From NCBI RefSeq assembly GCF_001679785.1, contig NZ_CP016286.1:2790001-2854000 (forward strand): 64,000 nucleotides of DNA. Direction: 5' to 3'. Under the pieces are notes generated by a model. It was given only the letters and a program-made list of their open reading frames with translations, had not been told where the DNA came from and did not search any database. Every line of letters begins with the position of its first letter. Positions within the stretch are counted from its first letter, which is position 1. Below, in pieces: positions 54,664 to 63,540 of this stretch. This DNA is from Rhizobium leguminosarum (GTDB taxonomy: Bacteria > Pseudomonadota > Alphaproteobacteria > Rhizobiales > Rhizobiaceae). The translations under genes were made by a program, and so were the position numbers.

Positions 54664-56466
54664 ATGCAGACCTCGGTGCCTTTGCCTGACGATCGGGCCG
54701 AGCGCCCCTGTCCGACCCATGAGGAGGTCAGGGCGCAGCTTGAACGGATTCTGTCGAGCCGCGAGTTTCCCAGCGCCGGACGTGGCGCTGCCTTCCTGAA
54801 ATATGTCACCGAGGAGACGCTTGCAGGCCGGGCACAGCGTCTCAAGGCGTATTCGATCGCCATCGAAGTGTTCAACCGAAGCGCAGGCTTCTCTCAGGAG
54901 GATCCGGTCGTCCGCATCGAGGCCGGACGTCTTCGCCGGGTCATCGAACGCTACTATCTCGTTGCAGGCCAACGCGATCCGATCCGCATCGACATCCCTA
55001 AGGGCGGCTACGTGCCGACCTTTACGTGGAATGACTCGCCGATGGAAACGGCCGAGGACGCGCTGAACGAAGACGTCGCCGAGCGCCGGGTTTTCGCGTG
55101 GCGGCGTCTCGCCTGGCCGGTGCTGGCCATGCTCGTGGCATTCGTCTGCGCAGGCCTAGGCTATTACGCCGGCGTTCTGACGGGGCCGGCCATCGGTCGT
55201 TCCGCCGGGCAGGTTCCGGGCGAGCCGACCCTTGTGATCGCACCCTTCGCGGACCTGGGCGACGGCCCGCAGGCGGCACGTTATGCCGCCGGGCTGACCG
55301 AGGAGCTTCTAACCGCCCTTCCCCGCTTCAAGGAGATCACGGTCTTCGGCCGCGAGACATCGAAGGCACTGCCTCCAGGCGTCGAGGCGTCGCAGGTGCG
55401 CGAGGGGCTTGGCGCCCGTTACCTGGTCGCAGGCGGGGTCCGCGTCGCGGGCGACAAGGTCCGCGTGACCGTGCGCCTCGTCGACACCTCCGACGGATCC
55501 ATCCTGTGGTCGCAGGATTACGACGAAAATCTGGACACGCACGAGCTCTTCGTCATTCAGACGGATGTCGCGAGCAAGGTGGCGACGGCCATCGCCCAGC
55601 CTTACGGCATCATCGCGAGATCCTTGGCGGCCAATCCGCCGCCGGACAATGCCGGCGTCCATGACTGCACGCTGCGCTTCTACGCCTACCGTGAGGAGCT
55701 GAACCCGGAAACGCACCTGATCGCGCGCAACTGTCTGCAGAACGCCGTCGCGCGCTTCCCCGGCTACGCGACCGCTTGGTCGATGCTCTCGATCATCCAT
55801 CTCGACGAGGGCCGGTTCGAGTTCAATCCACAGAGATATAAGGGACCCGCGATGGAGCGCGCGTTGGGTTCGGCGCGGCGGGCGGTCTCGCTCGAACCCG
55901 ACAACACGCGCGCCCTGCAGGCGCTTATGACGGCTCTATTCTTCAACAACGAGACGAAAGAGGCCTTCGAGGTCGGCGAAGCGGCGCTCGCCGCCAACCC
56001 GAACGACACGGAGTTCCTCGGAGAGCTCGGAACGCGCGTCGCGTTCTCGGGGCAATGGAAGCGCGGCGCGGAACTGCTGGATCGTGCGATCGAGCTCAAT
56101 CCAGGCGGCGCCGGATATTACTTCGGGACGCGCGCGCTGATCGCCTGCATGCTCGACGATCATGAGATGGCGGTGCGGCTGATCCGTAAAGCCGACCTGC
56201 AGAAATTTCCGCTCTTCCATGGCGTTGCCGCGGTCATCTACTCCGAGGCCGGGCTGCTGGCGGAAGCGAAGCGCGAGGGCGAGGTGTTCATGAACATGCG
56301 CCCCGATTATCTGCCCAACATCGTGGCCGAGAACCGGAAGAGAAACCTACCGCCGAAGGACAGCATGCGCATGATCGCAGCGCTACGACGGGCCGGACTG
56401 CCAGTGCCGAGCGCGACGGATATCGAAGCCGAGTTCAGGGTCTCCGACGCCTCATACGGCCCGTGA
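54664..56466 (+). CDS. membrane-anchored winged-helix-like/TolB-like/TPR protein, candidate regulator
   Basis: 600 residues: a cytoplasmic N-terminal domain (about 15-122) with RVIERYYL and the hairpin-like end IDIPKGGYVPTF, as in the winged-helix-like part of rhizobial adenylate-cyclase/TPR proteins; one transmembrane helix (about 150-172); a periplasmic TolB/FlgO-like domain (about 185-320, PTLVIAPFADLGDG, ARYLVAGGVRV, SILWSQDYDENL); then TPR-like repeats (about 360-560). The layout recalls CadC-type one-component regulators. It is the only evident regulatory candidate in the envelope locus. Confidence 0.7.
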   Translation: MQTSVPLPDDRAERPCPTHEEVRAQLERILSSREFPSAGRGAAFLKYVTEETLAGRAQRLKAYSIAIEVFNRSAGFSQEDPVVRIEAGRLRRVIERYYLVAGQRDPIRIDIPKGGYVPTFTWNDSPMETAEDALNEDVAERRVFAWRRLAWPVLAMLVAFVCAGLGYYAGVLTGPAIGRSAGQVPGEPTLVIAPFADLGDGPQAARYAAGLTEELLTALPRFKEITVFGRETSKALPPGVEASQVREGLGARYLVAGGVRVAGDKVRVTVRLVDTSDGSILWSQDYDENLDTHELFVIQTDVASKVATAIAQPYGIIARSLAANPPPDNAGVHDCTLRFYAYREELNPETHLIARNCLQNAVARFPGYATAWSMLSIIHLDEGRFEFNPQRYKGPAMERALGSARRAVSLEPDNTRALQALMTALFFNNETKEAFEVGEAALAANPNDTEFLGELGTRVAFSGQWKRGAELLDRAIELNPGGAGYYFGTRALIACMLDDHEMAVRLIRKADLQKFPLFHGVAAVIYSEAGLLAEAKREGEVFMNMRPDYLPNIVAENRKRNLPPKDSMRMIAALRRAGLPVPSATDIEAEFRVSDASYGP

Positions 56467-56471
56467 AGGCC

Positions 56472-56490
56472 GTACGCTACAGTAACATAC
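56472..56490 (+). promoter_or_regulatory. 19-bp palindrome, site F
   Basis: GTACGCTAC-A-GTAACATAC; perfect half nearest the next gene, 90 bp before ATG 56581; distal half 7 of 9. It heads the six-gene plus-strand set that runs to the window end. Confidence 0.65.
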
Positions 56491-56580
56491 GTTTCTTCTT
56501 CCGGCTCGTTCCGCCATTCTTCCGGCGCATGACCCCAGACTGCCTCACCGCCAGCCTGGGCATCGGATGGAGACATAGCA

Positions 56581-57411
56581 ATGGCCAAGACCTCATCGAC
56601 CCGCACCCTGCCGCTGAAGAGGTCCCTGATGCTCGCCGTCGCCGCGGCCCTCGGCGTGGGGGCGCCGGCCTACGGCCAGGATTCCAGCGCCGATCTCGCC
56701 AAGAAGCTTTCGAACCCGATCGCCTCGCTCATCAGCGTTCCCTTCCAGTTGAACTATGACCATGGCTACGGTCCGCTCGATGGCGACAAGGCGACGCTGA
56801 ACATCCAGCCCGTTATCCCCTTCTCGCTGAACGCCGACTGGAACCTGATCTCCCGCACGATCCTTCCCGTGACCTACCAGAACGACATCGCCGGGCCATC
56901 CGGATCGCAGTTCGGTCTCGGCGACGTCGTTCAGAGCTTCTTCCTATCGCCTGCCAAGCCCACCGATGGCGGCCTCATCTGGGGCGCGGGACCGGTCTTC
57001 CTTATCCCGACCGCGACCGATGATCTGCTCGGCGGCGAGAAATGGGGCGCAGGTCCGACCATCGTCGCGCTGAAGCAGGACGGCCCCTGGACCTATGGCG
57101 TGCTGGCCAACCATATCTGGTCGTTCGCCGGCAACGAGGACCGCAACGACATCAGCAGCACCTACATGCAGCCCTTCCTCTCCTACACGACGCCGACTGC
57201 ATGGACGTTCGCGCTGAACACGGAATCCACATACGACTGGAAGGCGCACGATTGGTCGGTGCCGATCAATCTGACCGTCTCGAAGCTGCTCAAGGTGAAC
57301 GAGCAGCCGATCAGCCTGACGGCCGGACTTCGATACTGGGCGGCGGCTCCGGACGACGGCCCCGAAGGGCTCGGCGTCCGGGTCGGGCTGACGTTCCTGT
57401 TTCCGAAGTAG
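56581..57411 (+). CDS. outer-membrane transporter-like beta-barrel protein
   Basis: 276 residues: a signal peptide (to about 33, AYG/QD) and a beta-barrel with repeated aromatic strands (FQLNYDHGYGPLDGDKATL, WGAGPTIVALKQDGPWTYGVLANHIWS) ending LTFLFPK. It resembles the MetA/phenol-pathway transporter-like outer-membrane family. First gene of the set behind site F, followed by a DUF1254 gene. Confidence 0.78.
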   Translation: MAKTSSTRTLPLKRSLMLAVAAALGVGAPAYGQDSSADLAKKLSNPIASLISVPFQLNYDHGYGPLDGDKATLNIQPVIPFSLNADWNLISRTILPVTYQNDIAGPSGSQFGLGDVVQSFFLSPAKPTDGGLIWGAGPVFLIPTATDDLLGGEKWGAGPTIVALKQDGPWTYGVLANHIWSFAGNEDRNDISSTYMQPFLSYTTPTAWTFALNTESTYDWKAHDWSVPINLTVSKLLKVNEQPISLTAGLRYWAAAPDDGPEGLGVRVGLTFLFPK

Positions 57412-57516
57412 TCGCAAAGAGCCGCGGTTCTACGGCGCCTCCTCACGGAACTACGCACAACTTCTTCTGCCCACCGCGTGCCCTCACTGCACGCTGCAAA
57501 CCGAAAGGACGTTCAA

Positions 57517-58959
57517 ATGCTTACGAAACGCGATCTGCTCCGCTCCGCTGCGATGGCCGCACTCGTCGCCGCAACGGCGAAGTCCACCCCGGTGCTTGCG
57601 CAGAACAAGGCCAAATGGCCCGGCCTGCTGGAGGCGAAGGACATCGCCGAAGAAGGCTTCGTCTACGGCTTGGCACCCGTGATGTTTTATGCGGTCATGC
57701 AGGAATTTGCCGTCGACAAGAACTCCGGACAGTTCAAGGCGCCGTTCAACGAAATCGAAAACCAGCACCACGTCGCCAGCCCGGCGGATACGGCCGTCAT
57801 CACGCCGAACAGCGACACGCCCTACTCCTTCATCTGGCTGGATCTGCGCGCTGAACCGATGGTCATCTCGGTGCCCGAGGTTGAAAGGGACCGCTACTAC
57901 GCGGTTCAGCTCATCGACGGGAACACCTACAATTTCGGCTATATCGGGACCCGCGCCACGGGCACCGAACCGGGCGACTATCTTGTGGTCGGCCCGAACT
58001 GGAAAGAGGAGACGCCAAGCGGGATCAAAAAGGCCTTCCGATCGACGACGCCGTTCCCGCTCGCGCTTATCCGCACCCAGCTCTTCAATCCCGCCGACAT
58101 GCCGAACGTGGAGAAAATCCAGGCGGGCTACAAGGCGCAACCGCTTTCCGCCTTCCTCAAGCAACCCTCCCCGCCCGCCGCGCCGAAGATCGACTTCCTT
58201 CCCGCCACCACTGCCGGAATCAAGGAAAACTTCTTCCAGTATCTCGACGCGGCCCTTCAATTCATTCCCGAGACGCCGAGGGACAAGGCTGTCCGCGCGA
58301 AACTTGCCGGAATCGGCATCGGCCCCGGCAAGACCTTCGACTTCAAGGATCTGCCGCTCGAACACAAGGCGGAAATCCTGGTGGCCATGAAGCAGGGCGA
58401 CGGCAAGGTCGACAAATGGCTGGCCAGCGGAAACAAGAACATCAACGGCTGGAACGTCGGTGCGTTCTTTGGCGACGAAGCCTTCTACAACGGCGATTGG
58501 ACCATGCGGGCGGGCGCCGCAAAGGGCGGTCTCCTTGGCAACGACGCCGCAGAGGCGATGTATCCCTATACCCGAACTGACGCGACCGGCGAGCCGCTCG
58601 ACGGCAGCAAGCACAAGTACACGCTCACCTTCCCGCCCGGCCAGTTGCCGCCAGTGAATGCCTTCTGGTCCGTGACGATGTACGACGGCAAGAGCCAGTT
58701 CCTGGTGAAGAACCCGATCAATCGCTACCTCATCAACTCTCCGATGCTGTCGGCGATGAAGAAGGACGCGGACGGCTCGCTGACGCTCTACCTTCAAAAG
58801 GACAGCCCCGGCGCGGACAAGGAAGCCAACTGGCTTCCGGCCCCGGACGACAAGATCTATCTGGTGATGCGCCTGTACTGGCCGAAGACGGAAGCGCCTT
58901 CGATCCTGCCGGCAGGAGAAGGGGCGTGGCAGCCACCCGGCGTCAAGCGGGTCTCGTAA
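57517..58959 (+). CDS. exported DUF1254/DUF1214 protein (second copy)
   Basis: 480 residues: an N-terminal export signal with a twin-basic start (TKRDLLRSAAMAALVAAT, cleavage near VLA), a DUF1254 region (about 45-175, TPNSDTPYSFIWLDLRAEPMVISVPEV) and a DUF1214 region (about 335-465, KYTLTFPPGQLPPVNAFWSVTMYDG). It is more canonical than the first copy at 48175, so the two are diverged paralogues. A frame upstream to 57478 is not used. The order barrel-DUF1254-DUF3604 suggests a shared process. Confidence 0.88.
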   Translation: MLTKRDLLRSAAMAALVAATAKSTPVLAQNKAKWPGLLEAKDIAEEGFVYGLAPVMFYAVMQEFAVDKNSGQFKAPFNEIENQHHVASPADTAVITPNSDTPYSFIWLDLRAEPMVISVPEVERDRYYAVQLIDGNTYNFGYIGTRATGTEPGDYLVVGPNWKEETPSGIKKAFRSTTPFPLALIRTQLFNPADMPNVEKIQAGYKAQPLSAFLKQPSPPAAPKIDFLPATTAGIKENFFQYLDAALQFIPETPRDKAVRAKLAGIGIGPGKTFDFKDLPLEHKAEILVAMKQGDGKVDKWLASGNKNINGWNVGAFFGDEAFYNGDWTMRAGAAKGGLLGNDAAEAMYPYTRTDATGEPLDGSKHKYTLTFPPGQLPPVNAFWSVTMYDGKSQFLVKNPINRYLINSPMLSAMKKDADGSLTLYLQKDSPGADKEANWLPAPDDKIYLVMRLYWPKTEAPSILPAGEGAWQPPGVKRVS

Positions 58960-59035
58960 AAGGCGCTGAACGCCGACTGGAACCGGATCCCCGCGCGATC
59001 CGGTCCAATTCAACCATGTGCAAAGGATGCCTCAG

Positions 59036-61282
59036 ATGCGCCTGACGAACACAAAGCTGCTTTTGCTCTCATCCACGATGCTCGTCCTCGCCGCAGCCTC
59101 GGCAGATGCCCAGGAGCGGCAGGCGTATTTCGGTGAAACCCATGTCCACACGGGCTGGTCGTTCGACGCTTACATTTTCGGCAACACCAAGAGCACGCCC
59201 GCCGATGCATATCGATATGCCAAGGGAGAGGCGATCAAGCATCCGCTCGGATACGACATCAAGATCGGCACGCCGCTCGACTGGATGGGCGTCACCGACC
59301 ATTCGGAATACGTTGGGACCGTATCGCTGGCGAACACCCCCGGCTCCTCGATCAGCAAGCTCCCGATCGCCGAGAAGCTGATCGTCCACAATCCGGCGGA
59401 CATCACCCGCATCTACCTCTGGCTCGGCAACACGATCGTCGACAAGAAGCCGATCGCGGAGCTGATATCGCCGGAAGTCGCCAACTCCGTCTGGAAGCAG
59501 AACGTCGACCTCGCCAATCAGGCGAACCAGCCCGGCAAGTTCACGGCCTTCTGCTCATATGAATGGACCTCGACGCCGAACAACCGCAACATGCATCGGA
59601 ACGTCTTTTTCCGGGACTGCGCCAAGGTGCCGGCCGCGCCCTACAGCTCCATCGAATCAAGCGATCCTTCGGATCTCTGGGGCTGGATGGACGGCCAGCG
59701 CAAGGCGGGCAACGAGTTGCTGGCGATCTCGCACAACGCCAACCTCTCGGACGGGCACATGTTTCCCACCGACGTCGACGAGAAGGGCCGTCCGATCGAC
59801 GCGGCATGGGCGGCGTCGCGCGACCGCAACGAACGATTGAGCGAGATCAAGCAGATCAAGGGCGCGTCCGAAACCCATCCGACACTGTCGCCCAACGACG
59901 AGTTCGCCAATTTCGAAATCTTGACCTACCTTCTAGGCGACCCCGCGGGCCGCTTCCCGACGATTTCCGGAAGCTACATCCGGCAGGCCCTCAAGGACGG
60001 CCTCTCGATGATGGAGGCGCGCGGCTTCAACCCCTACAAGACGGGTTTTGTCGGCGGATCGGACTCACACAACACGGGCGTCCCGTACCGTCAGGACAAT
60101 TTTTACGGCGGCCATGTCCTCAACGACGGCGACATCAAGCAGCGGATGTCGGGTTACGTCTTCGCGGGCCTCGACGTCAGGCTCGAGAACCCTGCCGGCC
60201 TGACGGGAGTCTGGGCAGAGGAGAATTCCCGCGAGTCGCTCTTCGACGCCATGCAGCGCAAGGAGACCTTCGCAACGAGCGGCCCGCACATCCGCGTTCG
60301 GTTCTTCGGCGGTCCGAACGAGACAGGCGTCGTCGGCAAGCAGGACTGGGTCAAGTCGGCCTATGCAGGCGGCGTGCCGATGGGCGGCGACCTGCCGCCG
60401 CTCGGCGAGGCCAAGACGCCCTCCTTCGTCGTCTGGGCGGTGAAGGATCCGACCTCGGGCAACCTCGACCGCATCCAGATCGTCAAGGGCTGGACAAAGC
60501 ACGGCCAGAGCTTCGAGAAGGTGTTCGACGTCGCCTGGGCCGGAAACCGCACGCCAGACAAGTTCAGCGGCGTGGTGCCTCCAATCGGCAGCACCGTCGA
60601 TATCTCCGAAGCCACCTATACCAACACCATCGGCGCGGTGGAACTGAAGGGCGAGTGGACGGACCCGGAATTCGATCCGAGCCTAGACGCCTTCTACTAT
60701 CTCCGAACGCTGGAAATCCCGACGCCGCGCTGGACGACGATCCAGGCCAAGGAGCTTGGCATCGCGCCTCCGGACAACGTGCCGGCCACGGTCCAGGAGC
60801 GGGCCTGGAGTTCGCCGATCTGGTATACGCCCACCCAGGAGCTGAGGACCGCCGCGACCAAGGGCACGACCGTCGCCGACCTGAAGCAGAAGGGCGCGAC
60901 CGTACTAGACAATGCCGCGCTCACCGACCTCATCGTCGGCAAGTCGAGCTGGGTCCGCAACAACGTCACGGACGAAGTCTTCAGCATTGCGTGGACCCCC
61001 TCCGGTCAGCGTCTCATCACCAACAGCAACGGTGCGATACCCCAGCCCAGCGAGGTGGGCGACGTCATGCATGGGGGTCTGATGGGTGCGGGAACCGGTT
61101 ATGCGATCAAGGACGGAGCCATCGTAACGACCCTTGGCAACGCACCATACGAGGCGACGGTCTACAAGCTTGGCGACAAATACTTCGCAGCCCGGAGCAA
61201 CGAGTTCGGCTACGCGAACTACGAGGTCGTGCCGACGCCCAAGATGCTCGACCCAGTCGGCCAGCCGAAATCGCCGTTCTAG
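59036..61282 (+). CDS. exported DUF3604 protein, PHP-like
   Basis: 748 residues: a signal peptide (to about 24, ADA/QE), then YFGETHVHTGWSFDAY and GVTDHSEYVG, motifs like the metal-binding HxHT and DHSE of PHP-family phosphoesterases; FVGGSDSHNT lies at about 345. Length is typical for DUF3604. ATG 59036 is chosen over 59018 because the signal peptide starts there. A metal-dependent periplasmic hydrolase is plausible; the substrate is unknown. Confidence 0.83.
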   Translation: MRLTNTKLLLLSSTMLVLAAASADAQERQAYFGETHVHTGWSFDAYIFGNTKSTPADAYRYAKGEAIKHPLGYDIKIGTPLDWMGVTDHSEYVGTVSLANTPGSSISKLPIAEKLIVHNPADITRIYLWLGNTIVDKKPIAELISPEVANSVWKQNVDLANQANQPGKFTAFCSYEWTSTPNNRNMHRNVFFRDCAKVPAAPYSSIESSDPSDLWGWMDGQRKAGNELLAISHNANLSDGHMFPTDVDEKGRPIDAAWAASRDRNERLSEIKQIKGASETHPTLSPNDEFANFEILTYLLGDPAGRFPTISGSYIRQALKDGLSMMEARGFNPYKTGFVGGSDSHNTGVPYRQDNFYGGHVLNDGDIKQRMSGYVFAGLDVRLENPAGLTGVWAEENSRESLFDAMQRKETFATSGPHIRVRFFGGPNETGVVGKQDWVKSAYAGGVPMGGDLPPLGEAKTPSFVVWAVKDPTSGNLDRIQIVKGWTKHGQSFEKVFDVAWAGNRTPDKFSGVVPPIGSTVDISEATYTNTIGAVELKGEWTDPEFDPSLDAFYYLRTLEIPTPRWTTIQAKELGIAPPDNVPATVQERAWSSPIWYTPTQELRTAATKGTTVADLKQKGATVLDNAALTDLIVGKSSWVRNNVTDEVFSIAWTPSGQRLITNSNGAIPQPSEVGDVMHGGLMGAGTGYAIKDGAIVTTLGNAPYEATVYKLGDKYFAARSNEFGYANYEVVPTPKMLDPVGQPKSPF

Positions 61283-61351
61283 GCGGTATCCGCAAACACC
61301 GGTGCGTCGGTTCATCCCGGCGCGGGTGCATGTCTGGTGGAGAGAGACGCG

Positions 61352-62554
61352 ATGGAAACGACACGACCAATCCGACGACCATCGATCGGTTTGCTGATGG
61401 GCCTCGCAATGCTGACTGTGGCGTTCACGAGCGAGGTCCGGGCCTGCGCCATCTGCTTCTCCGGGCTGACGGTGACGCCCGGTCAGAAGCTAGACGCGGC
61501 CGATCAGGTGGTGTTGGCCGCTCCGCTGCCCGGCGGCGGCCAGTTCCGCGTCGTGGACGTTATCAAGGGTGGCGACTCCGTGGGCGACGTCATCGCGCAG
61601 CCTGGCCTGGCAGCACCGCTCGCCAAGACGGTCATGTCCGTCGACGGCTTGACCGCCGGTGATGAGATTGCCGCCACGCTGGACGAGAACCCATGGCTCA
61701 TTGTTCGCGACCGGGTCTCCGAGAAGTGGACGGCCATGGGAACGATGCACGTTGATCATGCGACCTGGCTGCGACAACTGGTGCAGACAAAACACGGCGG
61801 AAGCCTCCGTCCTCCTCCACCAGTCTGGCCGCAGATGGGTCTGACGGCGTCGTATCTGGTTGAGTCAGAGTGGCGTGAGCGCATCGCTCTCGTTGGAAGC
61901 CAGCTCGAAAGCGCCGACCCGCTCGTTGCGGAGATCGCCTATGGGGAGTTGTCGCGCGCGCCCTACGCCACGATGCGGCTGATCCGATCCGAGATCGACG
62001 CCGAGAAGGTCCGAGCATGGCTGGCCGATCCGCGCCTCGCTTCCCGGCGCTCTGCCTACACCTTGCTGCTCGGCATCACGGGCGGCCCCGGCGACGCCCT
62101 CGACATCGAGCGGCAGATCGATGCGGCCATGAAGAAGCGGGAGACCACCAACCTGTCGGCCATGCTCGCCGCCGATCTGGAGCTGCGCGGACAAAGCCGT
62201 GTCGGATGGCTGGAAACGACGTTCCTGACCGACCGCCAGCGCTCGCTGCAAGAGGTCCAGGCAGCGTTGCTGGCGCTTAGCGTCCATGGTGGCGCAGCCG
62301 ACACGCTGCCCCGCATCCGCATCGTCGAAGCGTACCGCGCCTTCATCACGGCGCGGCCGCAGATGGCCGGGTTCGTCGCGATGGAGCTGGCCGACTGGGA
62401 AGCGTGGGAGGCGACGCCCGACTACCTCGCCATCATCAGGGCGAACGCCGTCAAGGACCCCGGTGAACGGTTTGCAATCCTCAGCTATCTGCAGCGCAGT
62501 CCGCGCACCACCGCCGACGCGGCCGTCCGCGCGGCCGTAACTCGTCAACAGTAG
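61352..62554 (+). CDS. exported protein of unknown function, N-terminal CAICFSG motif
   Basis: 400 residues: a signal peptide ending VRA before CAICFSGLTVTPGQ, a beta-rich domain (about 35-130) and helical, HEAT-like repeats (about 160-380). The Cys pair right at the mature N-terminus could bind metal or form a disulfide. GGAGAGAG precedes ATG 61352. It lies between DUF3604 and PpiC genes, an association I recall as recurring but cannot verify here. Confidence 0.68.
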   Translation: METTRPIRRPSIGLLMGLAMLTVAFTSEVRACAICFSGLTVTPGQKLDAADQVVLAAPLPGGGQFRVVDVIKGGDSVGDVIAQPGLAAPLAKTVMSVDGLTAGDEIAATLDENPWLIVRDRVSEKWTAMGTMHVDHATWLRQLVQTKHGGSLRPPPPVWPQMGLTASYLVESEWRERIALVGSQLESADPLVAEIAYGELSRAPYATMRLIRSEIDAEKVRAWLADPRLASRRSAYTLLLGITGGPGDALDIERQIDAAMKKRETTNLSAMLAADLELRGQSRVGWLETTFLTDRQRSLQEVQAALLALSVHGGAADTLPRIRIVEAYRAFITARPQMAGFVAMELADWEAWEATPDYLAIIRANAVKDPGERFAILSYLQRSPRTTADAAVRAAVTRQQ

Positions 62555-62565
62555 GTGTACCCCCA

Positions 62566-63540
62566 ATGAAACTCCTGCCAATTGCGCCGGAACCCTCGAT
62601 GCCGGCTGAGACTGCACCTATAACGACCTGGCGGCGGTTCGCCGGCGAGCCGCTGCTGCAGTTCGTCGTGGTGGGCGCCGTCCTGTTCGGCACCTATTCC
62701 TTCGTCACGCCGAAGACCGAGGAAAGCGTCGACACGCACAGGATCGATCTAACGAGGGACGACGTCCGACAGCTCGCGGTCACCTGGCTTGCGCAGGGGC
62801 GGCCACTTCCCACTCCGAAACAGTTGGGCAGCCTGATGGAGCAGAAGGTCACAGAGGAGATTCTGTTTCGGGAGGCGGTCTCGCTCGGTCTCGACCGCGA
62901 CGATGAGATCATCAAGCGGCGGCTCGCCCAGAAGATGGATTTTCTGGCCGCAGACGTCGCGGCGCTGGACGAGCCAAGCAAGGCCACCCTCGCCGAATGG
63001 TATGCGAAACATTCCGAGCGCTTTGCGCTGGCACCCCATCTCAGTTTCCGGCACCTGTATTTCTCCCTCGACAAGCGCGGCGACGCGTCACGCGAGGCAG
63101 CCGCATCGGCGATCCCCCTCGTCTCCGGCAAGCCAGTCGATTCCCCTGAAGTCGCTTCGATCGCCGACCCGTTCATGTTCCGAAACTACTATGGCGATGC
63201 GACGCCGGAGCAGATGGCCAAGGAGTTCGGTCCGGAATTCGCGAAAGCCATATTCGATCTGACGCCGGGATCGTGGCAGGGACCCGTACCGTCGGGATAC
63301 GGATGGCACCTAGTCTGGATCGATTCCGTCGAACCCGGACGCGTTCCAGCCTTCGAGGAAGTCGCGCCGGCCGTCAAGGCGGCCTGGGTGGATGAGCGAT
63401 ATGCCGAGGTGAAGCAGAACGCACTCAGGGAGATGCGGTCGCGCTACATCGTGACCCTGCCGACCGTCGGACCGGAAGACTTGCAGAACCTGCAGGTTCT
63501 AGCCGGAACGGGCGCCTCGATCGAGGTTTCGGCGCAATGA
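62566..63540 (+). CDS. membrane-anchored PpiC-type peptidyl-prolyl isomerase
   Basis: 324 residues: a cytoplasmic N-terminus, one transmembrane helix (about 30-47), a SurA-like helical region (about 60-145) and a parvulin domain (about 150-285; LSFRHLYFSLDKRGD, FGPEFAKAIFDLTPGSWQGPV, GWHLVWIDSV). It would help fold exported proteins, fitting the many secreted products of this locus. Its stop overlaps the next start as ATGA. Confidence 0.85.
   Translation: MKLLPIAPEPSMPAETAPITTWRRFAGEPLLQFVVVGAVLFGTYSFVTPKTEESVDTHRIDLTRDDVRQLAVTWLAQGRPLPTPKQLGSLMEQKVTEEILFREAVSLGLDRDDEIIKRRLAQKMDFLAADVAALDEPSKATLAEWYAKHSERFALAPHLSFRHLYFSLDKRGDASREAAASAIPLVSGKPVDSPEVASIADPFMFRNYYGDATPEQMAKEFGPEFAKAIFDLTPGSWQGPVPSGYGWHLVWIDSVEPGRVPAFEEVAPAVKAAWVDERYAEVKQNALREMRSRYIVTLPTVGPEDLQNLQVLAGTGASIEVSAQ

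Noticed and set aside
57484..59013. 509-residue antisense frame over the second DUF1254 gene
   Set aside because: Shadow; no domain and no ribosome-binding site.
59563..61662. 699-residue open frame on the plus strand overlapping the DUF3604 gene
   Set aside because: It is a shifted-frame shadow of a clear family match; composition is Arg/Gly-rich with no domain, and it has no ribosome-binding site.
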